Shown: piece after piece, positions 45,701 through 53,902 of the stretch
Numbering within the stretch: the first letter of the stretch is position 1
Layout of the letters: the number at the start of each line of letters is the position of its first letter
DNA from: an uncultured Lachnospiraceae bacterium
Lineage (GTDB): Bacteria > Bacillota > Clostridia > Lachnospirales > Lachnospiraceae
DNA: 64,000 bases
Direction of reading: 5' to 3'
Assembly: GCA_946411695.1 (NCBI GenBank)
Contig: CAMKEX010000001.1
Span: 1-64,000, forward strand
Position numbers and translations under genes: made by a program
The notes under the pieces: model-generated
Told to the model about the DNA's origin: nothing
Databases searched by the model: none
Seen by the model: the letters and a program-made list of their open reading frames with translations, nothing else

Positions 45701-47738
45701 CGGAGAGATTCCCGCCGAGGAAATCCGCCAGGCCTGCATCGCCGGCTGGCAGGAACTCGAACAGTCCCGCAGAGATATCCGCAAAAAGGGAGAGGAAGTC
45801 CTGAAATTCATGGAGGAAAACCATGTCAAGGGCATTGTCCTTGCAGGCCGTCCCTATCATATTGACCCGGAGATCAACCACGGCATCCCGGAGATGATCA
45901 CCTCCTACGGTATAGCTGTACTCTCCGAGGACTCCATCTCCCACCTGTCCACACCGGATCGTCCGATCACCGTCCTGGACCAGTGGATGTATCACTCCCG
46001 CCTGTATGCAGCCGCCAACTACGTGCGCCTGCGCGACGATCTGGAAATGATCCAGCTCAACTCCTTCGGCTGCGGTATTGACGCCGTCACGACAGATCAG
46101 GTCAATGACATCCTGGCAGGCTCTGACAAGATCTACACCTGCCTCAAGATCGATGAGGTCAACAACCTGGGCAGCGCCCGCATCCGCGTCCGCTCCCTGA
46201 TCGCCGCCATCCGCATCCGCGACCAGAAAAACACCAGGCGCAATATCCGGTCCACGGCGATCAAGAAGGTGCCGTTTACTGTGGAGATGCGCAAAAACTA
46301 CACCATCCTGTGTCCGCAGATGTCGCCGATCCATTTCGACCTTCTCGAACCTGCTGTGCGCGCCTGCGGCTACAATCTCGTGATCCTGCCCAACGACAAC
46401 CGCAGGGCAGTCGATTTCGGCCTCAAGTACGTCAATAACGACGCCTGCTATCCGTCCCTCTTCGTCGTGGGACAGATCATGGAGGCTCTTGACTCCGGCA
46501 AATACGATCTGGACAGGACAGCGGTCCTGATGACCCAGACCGGCGGCGGCTGCCGCGCCTCCAACTACGTCGGCTTTATCCGCCGGGCACTGACAAAGGC
46601 AGGCATGGGCCAGATCCCTGTTGTCTCGGTCAATATGTCCGGCCTTGAAGAGAATCCTGGCTTCAAGCTCGATCTCAGACTCATCACCCGCGCGGCATAT
46701 GCCGTTGTCTTCGGCGATGTCATGATGCGCTGCGTCTACCGCATACGCCCCTATGAACTCAAAAAGGGCAATGTAGAGGCCAAGCATCAGAAGTGGATCC
46801 GGATCTGCACCGACTTCCTGACAAAGACCAACGGCCTGAATCTTCCCAAGGTCCAGCGTCTTGCCATACAGATGATCCGGGATTTCGATTCCATCCCGAT
46901 CCGCGAGGAGAGAAAGCCCCGCGTCGGTATCGTCGGCGAAATCCTTGTCAAATACGCTCCTGCAGCCAACAACTACCTGGTCGACCTCCTCGAACAGGAG
47001 GGCGCGGAGGCCACTGTCCCCGACCTGATGGGCTTTATGCTCTACTGCTTCTACAACCAGGTCTACAAGGCTGAACACCTGGGCACGAGCAAAAAGACCG
47101 CCAGAAAGAGCACACTCGGCATCCGTGCCATCGAAGCCGCGCTCAAGCCCATTTACAGGGCATACGAAAAGAGTGTCCACTTCGAGGCACCCGCCAGCAT
47201 TTATGATCTCGTCAAATTCGCCGAGCCCATCGTTTCCATCGGCAACGAGACAGGCGAAGGATGGTTCCTCACCGGGGAGATGATCGAACTGATCAATGAC
47301 GGAGTTGAAAATATCGTCTGTATCCAGCCTTTCGGCTGCCTGCCCAACCACGTAGTCGGCAAGGGCGTCATCAAGGCTATCCGCAGGGAATACCCTCTGG
47401 CCAATATTGCCGCCATCGACTATGATCCCGGCGCCAGCGAAGTCAATCAGCTCAACCGGATCAAGCTGATGCTGGCTACTGCCCAGAAAAATCTGGAGAA
47501 GAAAAAGGCAGGCCTGATCCCCGGCACCGCTGCAGCCGCGGAAAATACTGCTGATGAGCGTGCTGCCATGGAGACCGCCCCCGAGATCGACAGTGAAAAT
47601 GCTTCCATCGGCTGTGTCCCCGACACCACTTCCTCAGAGGAAAAGGCAGGTCATGCAGCCCGCAGCGGCAAAGCTTCCGGTCCTCTCGATTCCGGCCGCA
47701 GAGGCCGCGGGCTTTCCCGCCTCTTCCGCAGAAAATAA
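42732..47738 (+). CDS. acyl-CoA dehydratase activase-related protein (two BadF/BcrA ATPase domains plus DUF2229)
   Basis: A 1668-residue cytoplasmic protein. Two ASKHA ATPase modules of 2-hydroxyacyl-CoA dehydratase activators come first: GIDIGSTTVKIAIL (about 9) with CAGGTGSFIDQ, and GIDAGSTTTKLALV (about 323) with SSGCGSFIETF. Cys residues in these turns bind a shared [4Fe-4S] cluster. Then CGRCTNNC (about 607), a repetitive linker (about 625-815), DUF2229 starting VGIPRVLNMYEDYPFW (about 851), and a dehydratase-like region with TQTGGGCRASNY and NEACSSG-type Cys. Relatives are usually about 1400 residues; the excess is the linker and a low-complexity C-tail (about 1600-1668). Its physiological reaction is unknown. 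The TTG start has AAAGG 11 bases upstream. Monocistronic, terminator at 47867. Confidence 0.88.
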   Translation: MISKDYTLGIDIGSTTVKIAILDPSCNIMFADYRRHHADIQGTLRALVQDAHKQLGDITVHPVITGSGGLTLATHLQVPFVQEVVSVSTALERIAPKTDVAIELGGEDAKIIYFENGSIEQRMNGICAGGTGSFIDQMASLLQTDAAGLNRYARGYRSLYTIAARCGVFAKSDIQPLINEGATKEDLAASIFQAVVNQTISGLACGKPIRGHVAFLGGPLHFLPELKAAFVRTLNLDDEHTIDVDNSHLFAAMGSAMNAQEDNSALLSEMADRLSGKLHMEFEIGRMDPLFSSQEEYDEFCHRHEKARVQRADLTEYRGNCFLGIDAGSTTTKLALVGEDGSLLYSFYSNNNGSPVRTAISSIAEIHRLLPEGAKIVRSCSTGYGEALLKAAFLLDEGEVETIAHYYAAAFFDPEVDCILDIGGQDMKCIRIKNHAVDNVLLNEACSSGCGSFIETFAKSLDFSVQDFAKAALFAKHPIDLGTRCTVFMNSRVKQAQKEGADVSDISAGLAYSVIKNALFKVIKVSDASQLGRNIVVQGGTFYNDAVLRSVETISGGQVTRPDIAGIMGAFGAALIARERYTGRQKTTMLSFDEIENLRFETTLTTCGRCTNNCRLTINHFLRGESENMTDNASVFEESVPVSGEGSHRRKESGLAARALETGREVADRAAKAIEESAIGEAAGRARDSAFETAGRAAKAIEESAIGGAAGRARDSAFETAGRAAKAIEESAIGEAASRALESAGKAKDSALETAGRAKDTALDRGNKKSRTGKEEKEDRKLREDKKDKAASAKRGHAAPAQERLFISGNRCERGLGKEAAQNNMPNLYKYKLGRIFGYRPLSASEAHRGTVGIPRVLNMYEDYPFWATFFTKLGYRVVLSPLSTHRIYEMGIESIPSESACYPAKIAHGHVMWLIEKGVDFIFYPSLFYERPEFASSDNHYNCPIVTSYPENIRNNVEEITEGKIRFRNPFMAFTSVRTITDAMEKEFAGEIPAEEIRQACIAGWQELEQSRRDIRKKGEEVLKFMEENHVKGIVLAGRPYHIDPEINHGIPEMITSYGIAVLSEDSISHLSTPDRPITVLDQWMYHSRLYAAANYVRLRDDLEMIQLNSFGCGIDAVTTDQVNDILAGSDKIYTCLKIDEVNNLGSARIRVRSLIAAIRIRDQKNTRRNIRSTAIKKVPFTVEMRKNYTILCPQMSPIHFDLLEPAVRACGYNLVILPNDNRRAVDFGLKYVNNDACYPSLFVVGQIMEALDSGKYDLDRTAVLMTQTGGGCRASNYVGFIRRALTKAGMGQIPVVSVNMSGLEENPGFKLDLRLITRAAYAVVFGDVMMRCVYRIRPYELKKGNVEAKHQKWIRICTDFLTKTNGLNLPKVQRLAIQMIRDFDSIPIREERKPRVGIVGEILVKYAPAANNYLVDLLEQEGAEATVPDLMGFMLYCFYNQVYKAEHLGTSKKTARKSTLGIRAIEAALKPIYRAYEKSVHFEAPASIYDLVKFAEPIVSIGNETGEGWFLTGEMIELINDGVENIVCIQPFGCLPNHVVGKGVIKAIRREYPLANIAAIDYDPGASEVNQLNRIKLMLATAQKNLEKKKAGLIPGTAAAAENTADERAAMETAPEIDSENASIGCVPDTTSSEEKAGHAARSGKASGPLDSGRRGRGLSRLFRRK
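44739..44981. repeat. 81-bp tandem repeat, three units, inside the activase linker
   Basis: In-frame units at 44739, 44820 and 44901 encode a 27-residue amphipathic unit that begins AAKAIEESAIGEAAGRARDS. Units 1 and 2 are almost identical at DNA level; unit 3 is identical only for the first half and then drifts into shorter SALETAGRAKDTAL-type repeats. The unit is Ala-rich, alternates Lys/Arg and Glu/Asp, and lacks Pro and Gly runs, so it should form a long helix. Confidence 0.93.
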
Positions 47739-47866
47739 AGATCTGAAAGGAAAACCCCTTAATGAAAACCGTTAACGCAACCAGATAATGAAATTCGATC
47801 ATCATTCCAGATCATCAGGTCTTCATCCATCAGATCTTCATGCCACGTAAACAATAATCACGCACA

Positions 47867-47904
47867 AAAACTCCGGAATCAGTCATCTGAATCCGGAGTT
47901 TTTT
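47867..47904 (+). terminator. intrinsic terminator of the activase gene
   Basis: ACTCCGGA pairs with TCCGGAGT, with an inner CAG/CTG pair and 4-base loop, then six T. It begins the 1224-base stretch to glyA that contains no recognisable protein gene. Confidence 0.92.
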
Positions 47905-47962
47905 ATATCATCTATATACAGATCTACGGCAAATATGGGATGTCCGGACTGTATTTTGCGCA

Positions 47963-48028
47963 GAAAAAAGGAAGAGTATTCATCTGCCGTCTTTTCCAAC
48001 GGTCTTACTGCGACGAATACTCTTCCTT
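47963..48028 (-). terminator. long-stem terminator of the candidate RNA
   Basis: GAATACTCTTCCTT (48015-48028) is exactly complementary to AAGGAAGAGTATTC (47968-47981). The 33-base interior holds a CCGT/ACGG helix. On the minus strand the stem runs into six T. Confidence 0.85.
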
Positions 48029-48718
48029 AGAAAACACCATCCAATGGACTTATCCTCCTTTTTGTCTGGCTTTCCGCTCTCTTTCCTCTTCATCTTTTGT
48101 ACTGATTGTACTGTGATGTCCGCACTCAGATCTCCGCTGCACTCTCTGGTGCTTTCTCCGGATCTACAATCTGTTTCCTGAATTACTGGTCCCTTCGAAA
48201 CTTACCTCTCAATCCCTTTCCTCTACTATCTGATCGATGCGATAATCCGAAAGAGGACTGTTCCATCCTGATTCCCATCCTGCATCTTTCCGGTTTCCGA
48301 TTCCAGTTCCTGTCGGGTTTTTATTCGTCAGGTGAATTCATTCATCAGAGCTGTGATCTTTCAAAATATCCGATGCTGTGATTCATCACTTCTCTTTGTG
48401 TACTCAATTGCGGAACATATTCAATTGTAACTGATTGATGGAGCTTAGATTAAATGTTTCCGGTGGCATGTACCTACCTTTCTTCTTCTTTTTGTCCGTC
48501 CTCTGACTGCCTGTCGGGATGTCCGAAAAATATGGGAGAGACCGGCGGCTGTCTGCCTTCCTGATCTGATCCTGCGAAACTGCTCTTTGAAGCAGCCTCC
48601 TTACGGAAAGTCCTTTGAGACTGTCCGATCATTCGAAACTGTCTCCGCTGGCATCTGAACTTATATAAAAGAAGATTGATCGGTGAGCTTCTCGTCACCT
48701 TTTCTTGAAGTACTTTAT
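47963..48718 (-). ncRNA. candidate long non-coding RNA, about 760 nt
   Basis: This stretch has a promoter and a terminator but no convincing protein. The start is predicted from the consensus promoter at 48725-48753, the end from the terminator at 47963-48028. All frames on the minus strand are broken by stops; the longest opening from near the 5' end is a 74-codon frame of no recognised family. One 21-codon frame (48404-48469) has a good ribosome-binding site but no known relatives. The transcript is purine-rich, visibly poorer in GC than neighbours and full of short hairpins (GGTGA/TCACC, CTGCT/AGCAG, CAATTG/CAATTG, GTGAT/ATCAC, GTAC/GTAC). I did not recognise tmRNA, RNase P RNA, SRP RNA or 6S RNA signatures. 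A large ornate RNA class or a decayed gene are the alternatives. Confidence 0.45.
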
Positions 48719-48724
48719 GTGATT

Positions 48725-48753
48725 ATTATAGCGACTAACCTTTATTTTGTCAA
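48725..48753 (-). promoter_or_regulatory. perfect consensus promoter of the candidate RNA
   Basis: TTGACA, 17 bases, TATAAT, with no mismatch, preceded by an AT-rich UP-like stretch. It is the best promoter in the window and directs transcription into DNA without a protein gene. Confidence 0.9.
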
Positions 48754-48893
48754 TTAATTAGCGTGAAAAATCTATTATTATCGGAATATTCAGTCATTTG
48801 TCTACAATTTCGATCCAATTCTCTGTAGGCGCGGAATCTCACAGACTGACATTCCCTGACTCCACGATCCCTCTTTCAGAGGCTTAAACCAGT

Positions 48894-48927
48894 CAAAAAA
48901 ACGGCACCGCCGTAAAGACGGTGCCGC
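48894..48927 (-). terminator. intrinsic terminator of glyA
   Basis: CGGCACCG and CGGTGCCG flank a 9-base loop and run into seven T on the minus strand. It isolates glyA from the downstream RNA transcription unit. Confidence 0.92.
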
Positions 48928-48962
48928 TGTCGCTGCGGATTCTTTTGTTCTGATCTCTGTGA

Positions 48963-50201
48963 TCAGTCCAGGGGATACTTTGCCGTAATTCCGGCGATGA
49001 TCGCCTTTGCGGGCTCGATGCCTGCTTCCCTGTCCCTGATGACAAGGGCAATGGCCTCTGCGACCTGGTCCATATCCTCTTCCTTGAGGCCGCGGGTTGT
49101 CGCAGCGGGAGATCCGAGACGGATACCGCTGGTAACAAAAGGAGAACGCTGCTCATTGGGGATGGTATTCTTGTTGGCTGTGATATGTGCCTCATCAAGC
49201 CACTTCTCGACTTCCTTACCGGTGAGATCCTGTTTTGTGAGGTCGATCAGCATCAGGTGGTTGTCTGTGCCGCCGGATACAATATCAACGCCTCTCTTCT
49301 TGAGGCCTTCGCAGAGTGCAGCCGCATTGTTGATGACCTGCTGCTGGTAAACCTTGAAGGAAGGATCGAGAGCTTCTTTGAAGCAGACAGCCTTGGCTGC
49401 GATCACATGTTCAAGAGGGCCGCCCTGGGTTCCGGGGAACACACACTTGTTGAAGTTGTACTTCTTCGCTGTCTCTTCCATAGCCAGGATCAGTCCGCCT
49501 CTGGGGCCGCGCAGAGTCTTGTGGGTCGTAGTTGTCACAACATCTGCATAGGGGAAGGGACTGGGATGAAGGCCGGCCACGACGAGACCTGCAATGTGGG
49601 CGATGTCAGCCATCAGGACTGCACCGCAGGCATCGGCTGCTTCGCGGAACTTCTTGAAATCGATGGTTCTGCAGTAAGCGGAAGCGCCGGCGATGATCAT
49701 CTTGGGCTTTGCTTCGATCGCGATCCGTTTGAGTTCGTCGTAATCGATAAAGCCGTTCTCATCTACGCCGTAAGGAACGATATTATAATAAGTACCGGAG
49801 ATATTGGCAGCACTGCCGTGGGTAAGATGTCCGCCCTGATTGAGGTTCATGCCCATCAGAGTGTCGCCGGGCTTGAGAATGGCAAACTCTACCGCGAGAT
49901 TGGCGGAAGCGCCGGAGTGAGGCTGTACGTTTGCATATGTGCACCCGAAAAGCTCTTTTGCGCGCTCGACTGCGATGGTCTCGACGACGTCGATCACCTG
50001 GCATCCGCCATAATAGCGCTTGCCGGAATAGCCTTCCGCATACTTGTTGGTAAGGGGACTGCCCATGGCTGCCATAACGGCCTTGCTGGTCCAGTTTTCG
50101 GAGGCAATCAATTCTATATGATCGTTCTGGCGCTGAACTTCCTGCTCAATAGCTGCCGCAATATCGGGATCAACCTTTCTGACTTCCTCAATTGAATACA
50201 T
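48963..50201 (-). CDS. glyA: serine hydroxymethyltransferase
   Basis: PLP enzyme that converts serine and tetrahydrofolate to glycine and 5,10-methylene-tetrahydrofolate. [40 protein letters not shown], the PLP-lysine block [16 protein letters not shown] and the C-terminal [13 protein letters not shown] are typical. 412 residues, normal. AAGGGAG precedes the ATG. Single-gene unit with a promoter at 50297-50325 and a terminator at 48894-48927. Confidence 0.98.
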   Translation of the reverse strand: MYSIEEVRKVDPDIAAAIEQEVQRQNDHIELIASENWTSKAVMAAMGSPLTNKYAEGYSGKRYYGGCQVIDVVETIAVERAKELFGCTYANVQPHSGASANLAVEFAILKPGDTLMGMNLNQGGHLTHGSAANISGTYYNIVPYGVDENGFIDYDELKRIAIEAKPKMIIAGASAYCRTIDFKKFREAADACGAVLMADIAHIAGLVVAGLHPSPFPYADVVTTTTHKTLRGPRGGLILAMEETAKKYNFNKCVFPGTQGGPLEHVIAAKAVCFKEALDPSFKVYQQQVINNAAALCEGLKKRGVDIVSGGTDNHLMLIDLTKQDLTGKEVEKWLDEAHITANKNTIPNEQRSPFVTSGIRLGSPAATTRGLKEEDMDQVAEAIALVIRDREAGIEPAKAIIAGITAKYPLD

Positions 50202-50296
50202 CTAATTCTCCCTTCTGGTACGTTTGTAAGATGCTTATGTATAAAGATGCCGGCAAATAACGCCGCAGTCATTACTTTAAGCTGTCACAGAATCAA

Positions 50297-50325
50297 AGTA
50301 TAGCAAGAAGCTTCTCGTTGTGCAA
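50297..50325 (-). promoter_or_regulatory. glyA promoter
   Basis: TTGCAC, 17 bases, TATACT. The leader to the ATG is about 90 bases and shows no recognised riboswitch. Confidence 0.7.
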
Positions 50326-50464
50326 GCGAAAAATAATTCATAATCTATTCCGCAAAATGGTCATCTTTTATATGTTTTTACCAATATAAGTCTGTATATT
50401 CCCCTTTTCCGCCCCCTGTACGGCATGATTTTATGAACAATTCATAAATGATTGAAAAAAAATA

Positions 50465-50493
50465 TTGCCAAGAAAACCATAAAGTTGTAACAT
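50465..50493 (+). promoter_or_regulatory. PAP2 gene promoter
   Basis: TTGCCA, 17 bases, TAACAT, 60 bases before the ATG. The 352-base glyA-PAP2 divergent spacer is AT-rich and holds only the two promoters. Confidence 0.55.
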
Positions 50494-50553
50494 GCCTGTA
50501 GCCAATGGAAAAAACAATTTTTTAACAATCAGTCACCAAAGAGGGTATTTTTC

Positions 50554-51306
50554 ATGAATAAAAGAAAGGAATCTTTCGCAGGAGGTCGTTTTAGCGGAGC
50601 CTTTCCTTTAGAAAAGCTCAGGACAGTGAGGCCGATGATCGGCTATACGATCGCATATCTGTTGTCTTTCATGCTGATCGAGCATTGGAACCGCCTGCAC
50701 TATACAGTAATCCATACCAATGTAGATGACATGATCCCCTTCTCACCGGTTTTTGTCATCCCTTACTTGATCTGGTTTCCTTATGTAACCGTCTTCTGTG
50801 TTTTTCTCCTGATCAAAAATGAGGAGTTCTACCACAGGCTCTGCACGACACTGGTGATCGGAATGACAATCTTCATTGTTGTCTCCGTCATCTTTCCCAA
50901 CATTCATCTGCTCAGACCCGAGACCATGCCGGTTGACAATGTGTTCACGCATATGATCTCAATGCTCTATCTCGCTGACACGCCGACAAATCTGACACCC
51001 AGCATTCATGTGTTCAACAGTCTCGCGATCATCGCAGCCGCGTGGGAGTGGAACTGGCAGACCGATGACGGTCATGTCTACGGGAATCAGGTGCGCGGAA
51101 TCTGGCGCGCAGTCATCACTGTAATCGGCATTTTGATCTCACTCTCCACCATGCTGATCAAACAGCATTCTTTCTCCGATGTTGTGATCGCCGCAGGCCT
51201 CTTCCTGTTTACACACCTGCTTGTGTACCGCTTCGATTTTATGTTTATCGGCGGCAGGAGGCGCGTACGCCGTCCGGTCCTCCAGCCCAGATCGGCTCGT
51301 TCCTGA
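50554..51306 (+). CDS. PAP2-superfamily membrane phosphatase
   Basis: 250 residues with about six membrane helices. The PAP2 signature is partial: LRPET, PSIHVFNSLAI with the catalytic His, and LIKQHSFSDVVIA with the second His and Asp. These enzymes remove phosphate from lipid phosphates, such as undecaprenyl pyrophosphate or phosphatidate, at the outer face. The KxxxxxxRP motif is weak, so it may belong to the inositol-phosphorylceramide-synthase-like branch. AGAGGG precedes the ATG. Monocistronic, strong terminator after the stop. Confidence 0.85.
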   Translation: MNKRKESFAGGRFSGAFPLEKLRTVRPMIGYTIAYLLSFMLIEHWNRLHYTVIHTNVDDMIPFSPVFVIPYLIWFPYVTVFCVFLLIKNEEFYHRLCTTLVIGMTIFIVVSVIFPNIHLLRPETMPVDNVFTHMISMLYLADTPTNLTPSIHVFNSLAIIAAAWEWNWQTDDGHVYGNQVRGIWRAVITVIGILISLSTMLIKQHSFSDVVIAAGLFLFTHLLVYRFDFMFIGGRRRVRRPVLQPRSARS

Positions 51307-51326
51307 GCATATACAAACCGAAACTG

Positions 51327-51361
51327 AAAAGCCCCCCGGCAAATCTGCCGGGGGGCTTTTT
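51327..51361 (+). terminator. intrinsic terminator of the PAP2 gene
   Basis: GCCCCCCGGCA and its complement, 4-base loop, five T. Confidence 0.93.
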
Positions 51362-51410
51362 GACTGTCTCTTCAGTTCTTACTTCTGTATCACGCCCTCT
51401 CCCGGGGCAA

Positions 51411-51523
51411 AACATCCGGAGTAAAACAAAGATTGCATCGGCAGGATTATTTTACTCTTCCGCAGCATACCGGAGCACAAACATCCGGAGTGAAAAATCC
51501 TGCATCGGCAGTATTTTTTACTC
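51411..51523. repeat. duplicated 45-bp dyad downstream of the LCP gene
   Basis: AACATCCGGAGT starts each copy (51411 and 51480) and TTTTACTC ends each (51457 and 51523). Each copy folds as GAGTAAAA/TTTTACTC or a variant around TGCATCGGCA. The second copy overlaps the last codons of the LCP gene. They may act as terminators for the minus transcript or be mobile palindromes. Confidence 0.75.
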
Positions 51524-53041
51524 TGCGGGTCTCTCATCCAGGACGATCCTCATGCGGGCGGTGTTCTTCTTGACACTGTACTCATCAGGCCATGTGACAG
51601 ATGCGACGCCTCCGGAGTAGGTGTTTTCCATGCCTCCGCCGCCGCTCTCGGCTGCCTGGCGGAGAATGACCCAGTCAGTTCCCTCAGAGAGCTGCTGGTT
51701 GATGAGCTCCGCGATCTTGGTCTCGGGGAGGTCTGTCTGGAAAGAGCCGCTCATGCTGTCGAGCAGGGCACTCGCGTTGACGATCAGCGAGGGGGAAGTG
51801 ACCTTCTCAATGATCGCCTTGAGCACTGCCTCCTGGTCCTTGCCTCGCTGGTTATCACCGTCCGGGAAGCTGTAGCGCTCACGGCAGAAAGCCAGGGCCT
51901 CGCGGCCGTTGAGGTGATTCCAGCCCTGGTTGATGTGGACCTTGTCGTCTGTGAAGCAGTCGAAGTCATAGTCGGACCAGACATCAACGCCGTCAATGGC
52001 ATCGACGATGTCGATCAGGGTCGTGAAGTTGACGCGGACATAATAGCTGATATCAATTCCGTAGAGGTTTTCCAGGGTACGGATCGATGCGTCCTCGCCG
52101 TAGATTCCCGCATGGGTGAGCTTATCGCGCTGCCCGTAGGACACTTCGGGGATCTCCACGTAGTAATCTCTGGGCGTCGTGGTCATGAGGATCTTCTTGG
52201 TCTTGGGATTGATCGTGACAATAATGTTGACATCACTTCGGCTGGCCTGTGAGATATCACCCTTGACATCGATTCCGCTGATCAGCAGGTGGAAGGGCTC
52301 TCCGGGTTCGACCGACTCATATTCCATTTCCGTGCGAACCTCGTAATTCCAGACTGAGCGCACCTTGTCCTCATAAGAATCTATGACCTCTTCCAGGACA
52401 GAGCCGTAAGCCTCTCTGTAGACTGCGGCATCCACTTCCCCGTCCAGCAGAGCCTGCGCTGCTTCGAGGGCGGAGCTGTAGGTTTTGTACTCAATATCTT
52501 CTGTGCTTTTTTTCTTCGTTTCTCTGCGCAGGGTCTCCAGAAGCGCAGCCTTTTCATCCTTGCTGAGGTCGTCTACAATGCCGAGTTGATATCCTGCCGT
52601 GTCTGCAATCTCCTGGGCAGAATCATCGCTGCGCACAACAAGGTCCAGATAATCTGTCTTGTAGGAGCTTTCCGAATTCTTGAGAAGATTCATGGTCCGG
52701 TACAGGTAATTGCATCCGACCAGCTGGACAATGATCATGAGAATACTCAGGACGATACCTGCGATCCTGGCCCTGCGGTTTCGTATATTGATCAGCAGGA
52801 TCACTGCCAGTACCATACACGCAAGTATGGCAAAAGCCGTCATGATGTATTTCCAGGGAATCATCCCTGTTCCGTTGAGCAGATAGATCAGCAGAGCCGC
52901 AATGACTGCATGCAGCAGGGATAAGATCGCACCGGCTGAGCGGAGCTTTTTCATGGAAACGGGCTTTTTCTCATTCGTACCGTAAGACCCTCTTCCCTTT
53001 TCTTTCTGCATTCTGGAGTTCTTTTTTTCGTTCGTGGACAT
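51518..53041 (-). CDS. LCP (LytR-CpsA-Psr) family protein
   Basis: LCP enzymes transfer glycopolymers from lipid carriers to peptidoglycan outside the membrane. 507 residues: basic N-terminus, three or four helices (about 30-125, more than the usual one), a region of about 110 residues that resembles a solute-binding fold (YLDLVVRSDDSAQEIADTAG), then the LCP domain. In that domain NIIVTINPKTKKILMTTTPRDYYV, YGQRDKLTHAG and NQRGKDQEAVLKAI supply the conserved Arg and Asp residues. GAGGG precedes ATG 53041. Last gene of the series starting with the sensor kinase, 118 bases after the phosphoesterase. Confidence 0.9.
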   Translation of the reverse strand: MSTNEKKNSRMQKEKGRGSYGTNEKKPVSMKKLRSAGAILSLLHAVIAALLIYLLNGTGMIPWKYIMTAFAILACMVLAVILLINIRNRRARIAGIVLSILMIIVQLVGCNYLYRTMNLLKNSESSYKTDYLDLVVRSDDSAQEIADTAGYQLGIVDDLSKDEKAALLETLRRETKKKSTEDIEYKTYSSALEAAQALLDGEVDAAVYREAYGSVLEEVIDSYEDKVRSVWNYEVRTEMEYESVEPGEPFHLLISGIDVKGDISQASRSDVNIIVTINPKTKKILMTTTPRDYYVEIPEVSYGQRDKLTHAGIYGEDASIRTLENLYGIDISYYVRVNFTTLIDIVDAIDGVDVWSDYDFDCFTDDKVHINQGWNHLNGREALAFCRERYSFPDGDNQRGKDQEAVLKAIIEKVTSPSLIVNASALLDSMSGSFQTDLPETKIAELINQQLSEGTDWVILRQAAESGGGGMENTYSGGVASVTWPDEYSVKKNTARMRIVLDERPAE

Positions 53042-53159
53042 TCTTCCCTCTCTGATGTTCAATACCGAGTGCGTTTTTTTGTTATGACACATAAACAGCA
53101 CCTGCCTCGCCGGGCTTTCCGCAGATTACACGGGAAACAGGTGATGGAATCCTGCTGTA

Positions 53160-53855
53160 TTATTTCTTCACTCCGGACTTGACGGAGGTGATGAAAAAGG
53201 TGCCGTCATCGCGCAGCACCATGCCTGTCAGGCGGTTGCCGTAGACACACCCCGTGTCCAGTGCTATCATACCCGTTTCGGGCAGGACTGTCCATACATC
53301 TTCTTTGATTTTTCCGTACTGTCCGCCCAGAAAATAGAGCGGAGCCTTGTAGGGCGTGTGGCCTGTCATGACTATTTTTCCTGAGTAATCCGTATCGCGG
53401 CCCCAGATCAGGGTCTCGATCGAATTGGCAGCCGGGTCGGGATCCGTCAGGGATGCATGAACACAGTTGAAGGTCTCTGCAGCATAGTAAAAGGGCATGG
53501 CCTCATACCAGTCGAGAAATTCCTGCACCCTGTGTTTATTATGAAGAAAAGAAAACACCGTTTTCTCGCCGCTGTTATAATACCACAGGTCCCTGCTTCT
53601 TCCGCCCTCCGCACATGCGTCGAGCATCATCTGTTCGTGGTTGCCCCGGATCAGGACAAGGCGTTCGCCCATCCTCTCCTTGAGATCCCGCAGGAACACA
53701 AAAGTCTCAAAGATTTTCGGTCCCCTGTCAATGGTATCTCCGAGATTGATCAGTGTGTCATTTTCTTCGTCAAAGGCCATTTTGTCCAGGAGTTCTCTGC
53801 ATTCATCATAGCAGCCATGCAGATCAGTAATGATAAGTGTCCTGTTTTCTCCCAC
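53160..53855 (-). CDS. metallophosphoesterase (PPP-type Ser/Thr phosphatase-like)
   Basis: 231 residues with the full PPP/ApaH metal-site series: ITDLHGC, LGDTIDRG, IRGNHEQM, NCVHA and MTGHTPY. Bacterial relatives dephosphorylate phosphoproteins or dinucleoside polyphosphates. GTG 53855 is preferred: AGGAG lies six bases upstream of it but directly abuts the ATG two codons earlier (53861). It lies 47 bases after barstar, so it belongs to the same run. Confidence 0.9.
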   Translation of the reverse strand: MGENRTLIITDLHGCYDECRELLDKMAFDEENDTLINLGDTIDRGPKIFETFVFLRDLKERMGERLVLIRGNHEQMMLDACAEGGRSRDLWYYNSGEKTVFSFLHNKHRVQEFLDWYEAMPFYYAAETFNCVHASLTDPDPAANSIETLIWGRDTDYSGKIVMTGHTPYKAPLYFLGGQYGKIKEDVWTVLPETGMIALDTGCVYGNRLTGMVLRDDGTFFITSVKSGVKK

Positions 53856-53902
53856 TGACATCTCCTTTCGGGTAATCGCCGGTGACTTTTCAGGCGGCAG
53901 TT

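Noticed and set aside
43608-47351. Very long open frame (about 1247 codons) on the minus strand opposite the activase gene
   Set aside because: It is the antisense shadow of a GC-rich gene with strong third-position bias; the plus strand has clear conserved domains, and the antisense product has no recognisable motif or ribosome-binding site.
47980-48093. 37-codon frame (MKRKESGKPDKKEDK...) within the candidate RNA
   Set aside because: No ribosome-binding site, and it ends inside the terminator stem.
48106-48381. 91-codon plus-strand frame in the gene-poor region
   Set aside because: Starts without a ribosome-binding site, composition unlike local genes, and lies opposite a transcription unit with a much better promoter.
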